From NCBI GenBank assembly GCA_902792495.1, contig CADBAC010000017.1:1-10342 (forward strand): a DNA stretch of 10,342 nucleotides, written 5' to 3'. The DNA is from Ruminococcus flavefaciens (GTDB taxonomy: Bacteria > Bacillota > Clostridia > Oscillospirales > Ruminococcaceae). Shown here piece by piece: positions 6,361-10,342 of this stretch (within the stretch, counting starts at the first letter, position 1; each line of letters opens with the position of its first letter). Both the position numbers and the translations under genes were made by a program. A model generated the notes under the pieces. The model did no database searches and was not told the DNA's origin. It saw only the letters and a list, made by a program, of their open reading frames with translations.

Positions 6361-6420
6361 TTGTAGGGGACGGCGTCCTCGACGTCCCACCAAGCAGGAG
6401 GCTATGCCTGCATCGTCCCG
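6361..6420. repeat. GTAGGGG palindrome followed by a diverged copy of the duplicated half
   Basis: GTAGGGG (6363-6369) begins a hairpin GGGACG (6367-6372) with CGTCCC (6383-6388), loop of 10. A second hairpin GCAGG (6394-6398) with CCTGC (6407-6411) follows. Its right side, TATGCCTGCATCGTCCC, is a diverged form of CGATGCCTACATCGCCCC seen twice at 3350-3413. Together with 6134-6355 it fills the 352-base gap between permease 2 and the NHL gene; I see no gene and no good promoter in that gap. Confidence 0.6.
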
Positions 6421-6469
6421 TGACGTTTCAAAAATGTTATAGGCAATAACGCAAAGGAAGTGAAAGCAA

Positions 6470-7954
6470 ATGATGTCAAAACTGAAAAGATATATCACGG
6501 CAGCGACTGCATTTGCTGTGCTCGCCTCCTTCGGCATATCTGTGACAGCTTCGGCGGCCGCTCCCTCGGATAGCTACAACTACGACAGATGGGGCGATGC
6601 CATTCCCTCGCAGGCAGGCTACACCGCTGAAAGGGCAGTCACAGGCTACGACCTGGGCATAGACGCTTTTGATTCGCCCAGCGATATATTCTGCTCATAT
6701 GACAGGCTTTTCTACATCGCCGACACGGGCAATGACCGCATAGTTGCCGCTGATGAAAGCCTTGAAAATGCCGTGAAGATATACGACAGCTTCACCATGC
6801 CCGACGGAAGCGTTACTACTCTCAACAAGCCCTCGGGAGTTTTCATATCTCCCGAGAACAAGAATATGTACATCGCCGACACCGAGAATTCAAGGGTGCT
6901 GATAGCAGACACCGACGGTAATGTGCTTATGGAGATAACCAAGCCCGATTCGGAGATATATGACAGCCGCAAGACTTTTCTTCCGCAGAAGGTAACAGCT
7001 GACAAGGCAGGAAATATCTACATCGTGCTGGGAAATATCACCACAGGTGCGGCCATGTTTTCGCCTGATGGCAGTTTTATCGGATTTTACGGCGCTAACC
7101 GTGTTGAGCCCACTGCAAAGATAATCCGCAACTATTTCCGCAATCTGTTCATGTCTGAGGAAAAGAGGGCTCGCCGCAAAAGAAGCGTCCCCACGGGAAT
7201 CACCAACTTCGACATAGACGGAGACTTCATCTTCACCTGCACAGCTTCGTCCTCGCAGACTACCGATACCGTCAAGAAGCTGAATGCGGCAGGAAATAAT
7301 ATATTCGCAAACTATGAGGTTACTTTCGGGGACTATACTCCCATGTACGATACCTCACGCAACAAGGTCATGGCGCCTTCCATAGTAGATATCGACATCG
7401 CCGATGACGGCAATATCAACTGCCTTGACCATACCACAGGCAGGATATTCCAGTACGACGAGGACTGCAACCTCCTCTTTATCACAGGTGCAATTGCCCG
7501 TCAGACAGGAGGATTCGACCAGGCCGCCGCCCTTGAGTCACTTGACGAAGATCTCTACGTTGTGGATTCAGTCAAGAATACCGTAACCGTATTCGCCGAG
7601 ACAGATTTCGGAAAGACCGTCCACAAAGCAGCTGCCCTTTACAATGAAGGACGCTACGAGGAAGCCCTCGGACCGTGGTATGAGGTGCTGAAAAGTGACG
7701 GAAACTACCACCGTGCCCATATAGGTATCGCCTCTGCACTGCTGAGACAGGGCGACTACAAGGGTGCTATGAAATACGCTAAGCTTGCGGATGCAGGCAA
7801 GATATACAACAAGGCTTTCGAGGGAAGAAGACGTGAATTCCTGAAAGCCAACTTCGGATACATCCTTGCAGGTACAGCCGCTTTTGCAGTTATTGCAGCA
7901 GCGTCGGCAAGGCTTATCCGCAGACGAAAAAAAGAGAAGGAGGCTGAAAGCTGA
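6470..7954 (+). CDS. Secreted NHL beta-propeller protein with TPR repeats and C-terminal membrane anchor
   Basis: A 494-residue protein held on the outer face of the membrane; role unknown, probably a binding or assembly protein for its neighbours. ATG 6470 follows AAAGGAAG (6453-6460); ATG 6473 is an alternative. Residues 1-29 are a signal peptide ending at TASA-AA. NHL-type blades repeat about every 50 residues, each with a Y-I/V-x-D core: YIADTGNDRIV at 82, YIADTENSRVL at 134, YIVLG at 184 and YVVDSVKNTVTVF at 363. Two TPR units occupy about 384-455 (ALYNEGRYEEALGPWYEVL, then ALLRQGDYKGAMKYAKLA). A membrane helix (about 462-482) and a basic tail RRRKKEKE, which should stay in the cytoplasm, follow. 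Its stop overlaps the start of the next gene by one base, which implies coupled translation. It is not a gluconolactonase; the match is only to the propeller fold. Confidence 0.85.
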   Translation: MMSKLKRYITAATAFAVLASFGISVTASAAAPSDSYNYDRWGDAIPSQAGYTAERAVTGYDLGIDAFDSPSDIFCSYDRLFYIADTGNDRIVAADESLENAVKIYDSFTMPDGSVTTLNKPSGVFISPENKNMYIADTENSRVLIADTDGNVLMEITKPDSEIYDSRKTFLPQKVTADKAGNIYIVLGNITTGAAMFSPDGSFIGFYGANRVEPTAKIIRNYFRNLFMSEEKRARRKRSVPTGITNFDIDGDFIFTCTASSSQTTDTVKKLNAAGNNIFANYEVTFGDYTPMYDTSRNKVMAPSIVDIDIADDGNINCLDHTTGRIFQYDEDCNLLFITGAIARQTGGFDQAAALESLDEDLYVVDSVKNTVTVFAETDFGKTVHKAAALYNEGRYEEALGPWYEVLKSDGNYHRAHIGIASALLRQGDYKGAMKYAKLADAGKIYNKAFEGRRREFLKANFGYILAGTAAFAVIAAASARLIRRRKKEKEAES

Positions 7955-8583
7955 TGATGGACCTGACAGAGACTCAGTGGGTGCGCTATGCAGTAACTCA
8001 TCCCGTCGAGGGCTTCGATGATATGCGCTGGAAAAAATCAGGCTCGCTGAAAATAGCCTTCCTCATAGTGGGACTTCTCTTCTTCGGTGAGATAGCCGAT
8101 GACAGACTTTTCGGCGCTCAGTTCTTCATAAGCTACGAGAGAATATTCAACGTAGTACCGTATATTGTCCGCAGTATCATACTCTTTGCAGTGTGGGTAG
8201 TTGGAAACTGGGCGGTGTGTACTCTCCTTGACGGCGAAGGCACCATGAAGAATATCTGCATATACAGTGCCTATGCCATTATCCCTTACGTGGCACAGCT
8301 TTATATAAACGTCATACTCTCCCATGTCCTCATCAGGGACGAGAGCGTATTTCTCGATATCATCCGTATCGCAGGCATCGGCTGGACCGCCGTACTGCTG
8401 TTTTCGGCAATAAAGTCGGTGCATCAGTACAGCTTCCTCAAAACGGCGGCGGCTATACTTCTGACTATCGCCGCAATGCTGATAATGCTGTTCCTGCTGG
8501 TGCTTATGCTGGCGCTTTTACAGCAGATATGGATATTCATTTCCACCGTAGTAACAGAGATAATCTACCGCATAAAGGTATAG
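7954..8583 (+). CDS. Yip1-family multi-pass membrane protein
   Basis: A 209-residue membrane protein. The N-terminal part is typical of bacterial Yip1-domain proteins: TETQWVRYAVTHPVEGFDDM resembles their 'HP.EGF.D.R' entry motif, and LLDGEGTMKNICIYSAYAII matches their conserved 'GEGT...I..Y..YA..P' loop-helix. Five hydrophobic segments lie at about 32-50, 67-92, 101-126, 137-156 and 160-204; the last is unusually long and may be two helices. ATG 7954 overlaps the TGA of the NHL gene (TGATG), with AAGGAGG at 7937-7943; ATG 7957 is possible. Eukaryotic Yip1 proteins work in vesicle traffic, but the bacterial role is not established. The overlap with an anchored NHL/TPR protein suggests that the two proteins are made together and may bind one another in the membrane. 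Confidence 0.85.
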   Translation: MMDLTETQWVRYAVTHPVEGFDDMRWKKSGSLKIAFLIVGLLFFGEIADDRLFGAQFFISYERIFNVVPYIVRSIILFAVWVVGNWAVCTLLDGEGTMKNICIYSAYAIIPYVAQLYINVILSHVLIRDESVFLDIIRIAGIGWTAVLLFSAIKSVHQYSFLKTAAAILLTIAAMLIMLFLLVLMLALLQQIWIFISTVVTEIIYRIKV

Positions 8584-8593
8584 GAGTGATCTC

Positions 8594-10342
8594 ATGGCAA
8601 ATAAAATAAAAAGAGCGGTACTATGCCTTTTGTCAGCGTCACTTCTTGCAATATCGGGACAGACTTTCGCTGACGGAGAAAATACCGACAGCGGAGAAGT
8701 CACCTCTGAGACTGAACAGACCGAACAGAAAACCGCTGCCCGTGCGAAGGAAGCTGTTGAAAAGATCGACTGTGAGGACAGCTTTATCACCTCTTACCTG
8801 AAAAAAACAGGCAGTGTCAGCGGCTATGACGTTTATCTGAAAGAGAAGAAATTCGATTCCGCTCTCTGGGAGAAAAACGGCGGCAAGCCTGCAAAGAAAG
8901 CAGACTACACCGACAAGCAGAAAGAACTGGACAAGACCATAACCGAGCTGAAAAGGCTGGGGGATATCACCATAGTCGATACCCGTACAGGAAAAGCTGC
9001 GGCTACTTTCAAAAACAGCAGCAAATGCGATGAGGGCAAACTCTGGGTAAGCAACGGCGGAAGATTCCTTCTCACTATGAATGAAGACAGCACGAAGCCG
9101 CTGAAACTTATGGAGGTCATATCCACTATCGACGACCCGTGCCTTTACAGGTCTGAGGATGGCAAGACACTTGAACTTACCGACAGCAAGCACAAAAAGG
9201 TCATCAGCACCTACAAGGACAGCGGTATCGACGACGGCAAAAGGGTATTCACAGGCGATAACGGCTTCGCATGGACTGATAAAGATACAAAGCAGGTATT
9301 AGGCACATTCCGCTATTCCGCCGAAAACGAGAATTACCGTATGATAGTCAGTGACCGATTCGGCAGCTTCGGTCTGGAAAACAAAAAGACAGGCTATATC
9401 TGGTGGTCAATACCCATGGGCGCTTCCCGTGACAGCATTGCCACGCCTCTGCTTACCGATGAACTCCGCTCCACAAGCGTACTCAGATACGGCATCCCCG
9501 AAAACCGCAACAACAACAATTTTCTCAGGTCAGCCACAGGCGACTGCGATATCTCCGTCAAGGATATCAAGGGCGGTATCCGTGTGACCTATAACTATAT
9601 CTCCGCAGGCTTCAGCTACCCCGTGGACTATACACTGGAAAAGGACTACGTGAAGGCAAGTCTGAAGATAAGCGATATCAAGGAGAAAAAGCCCGAGAAT
9701 GTGGCTACTGAGGTCACTCTCCTCGGCAGCTTCGGTGCAGGCGATATGAATGAGGAAGGCTATTACGTCGTGCCTGATGGCTGCGGCGCTCTCATACGAT
9801 TCAACAACAACAGGACCACTCAGTCCAACATCTACCGTCAGAGAGTTTACGGCGACGACCTGACAGCTGTCCCTGTGACAAAAGGTGCTGTTTCCGAGCA
9901 GATATATCTTCCCGTATACGGCATTGTCAAAGAGGACAACGCTATGCTGGTAGTGGCGGCAAAGGGCGATACAAACGCTGTCCTCTCCGCCAATGTGTCA
10001 AGGCAGTCCAACAGCAGCTACAATCTTTGCAGCTTCACTTTCATGCTGAGAGGTACGGACGATTACTATATGTCAGGCAGCGGAAACGAGCGATTTACCG
10101 TATTTGAAAGCGGCGATATAAAGTCCGACGATATCGAGCTGCGCTACTACCCTATATCCGGAAAAGGTGCCGACTATACCGACATCGCCGCAAGGTACAG
10201 GCAGTATCTCCTCGAAGACGGCGGAGTGAAGAAAAGAGCGGAGGAAAACGATTCCCCCATGTATATCGGGCTTTACGGCGGAGTCATGAAGAAAAAGCCG
10301 TTTCTGGGCATACCCGTGAATAAGAAAACAGCGCTGACGGAT
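8594..10342 (+). CDS. Secreted DUF5696 domain-containing protein (3' end outside window)
   Basis: An open frame of 583 codons runs from ATG 8594 to the right edge without a stop. AGGAG (8582-8586), which overlaps the stop of the Yip1 gene, lies 7 bases upstream. Residues 1-26 are a signal peptide (ANKIKR, hydrophobic core, cut after TFA). A charged linker rich in Glu and Lys (27-60) precedes beta-rich sequence from about 150. The family-like markers are YYVVPDGCGALIRFNNNRTT (PDG at 394-396), then YGDDL, YRQYLLEDGG and, near the edge, YIGLYGGVMKKKPFLGIPV. As I recall, DUF5696 proteins have a beta-sandwich followed by a region resembling a glycosidase TIM barrel. The window ends where that second region starts, so possible catalytic residues cannot be seen. 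A surface glycan-active enzyme is plausible but unproven. Family members usually show PDGSGAL; here Cys397 replaces the Ser. Confidence 0.82.
   Translation, partial: MANKIKRAVLCLLSASLLAISGQTFADGENTDSGEVTSETEQTEQKTAARAKEAVEKIDCEDSFITSYLKKTGSVSGYDVYLKEKKFDSALWEKNGGKPAKKADYTDKQKELDKTITELKRLGDITIVDTRTGKAAATFKNSSKCDEGKLWVSNGGRFLLTMNEDSTKPLKLMEVISTIDDPCLYRSEDGKTLELTDSKHKKVISTYKDSGIDDGKRVFTGDNGFAWTDKDTKQVLGTFRYSAENENYRMIVSDRFGSFGLENKKTGYIWWSIPMGASRDSIATPLLTDELRSTSVLRYGIPENRNNNNFLRSATGDCDISVKDIKGGIRVTYNYISAGFSYPVDYTLEKDYVKASLKISDIKEKKPENVATEVTLLGSFGAGDMNEEGYYVVPDGCGALIRFNNNRTTQSNIYRQRVYGDDLTAVPVTKGAVSEQIYLPVYGIVKEDNAMLVVAAKGDTNAVLSANVSRQSNSSYNLCSFTFMLRGTDDYYMSGSGNERFTVFESGDIKSDDIELRYYPISGKGADYTDIAARYRQYLLEDGGVKKRAEENDSPMYIGLYGGVMKKKPFLGIPVNKKTALTD

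Noticed and set aside
8639..9193. 184-codon open frame on the minus strand
   Set aside because: It overlaps the start of the DUF5696 gene, which has a signal peptide and ribosome site; the minus-strand translation resembles no known family.

Overview
The window looks like a chromosomal segment from a gut or rumen Clostridium-class Firmicute, most likely Ruminococcus or a close relative. The reasons are strong AGGAGG-type ribosome sites, moderate GC with heavy use of ATA for isoleucine, carbohydrate ABC transporter genes without a dedicated ATPase, and intergenic GTAGGGG-type palindromes of a kind I associate with these genomes. The genus is an inference, not a sequence match.

Layout: (1) 2-148 is the tail of an upstream gene, probably another sugar-binding protein, closed by a hairpin terminator at 176-209. 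(2) 210-415 is a regulatory stretch with a good sigma-A promoter (335-363) and a possible catabolite-response site just upstream. (3) 416-3316 encodes a very large secreted solute-binding protein: two jelly-roll carbohydrate-binding-like domains, the second apparently interrupted by a helical insert, followed by a family 1 solute-binding domain. (4) 3503-4021 is an AT-richer HXXEE-family membrane protein that sits inside the transporter operon between repeats. (5) 4139-5080 and 5239-6117 are the two permeases, separated by a 143-bp element with 32-bp inverted ends. (6) 6118-6469 is a repeat field without genes. (7) 6470-7954, 7954-8583 and 8594 to the window end are tightly packed: a secreted NHL-propeller/TPR protein with a C-terminal anchor, a five-helix Yip1-family membrane protein, and the first 583 residues of a DUF5696 protein.

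How the genes may work together: the promoter at 335-363 probably starts an operon for capture and import of a carbohydrate. The binding protein would capture the ligand at the cell surface, the two permeases would form the channel, and an ATPase encoded elsewhere would power it. The NHL/TPR protein, the Yip1-like protein and the DUF5696 protein look like a second, membrane-and-surface module of unknown function. I believe this set recurs next to such transporters in other Firmicutes; the ligand and the roles of these three proteins are not evident from the sequence.

The oddest aspect is that every junction in the transporter half (binding protein to permease 1, permease 1 to permease 2, permease 2 to NHL gene) carries a different load of repeats, while the NHL-Yip1-DUF5696 half is compact and overlapping.
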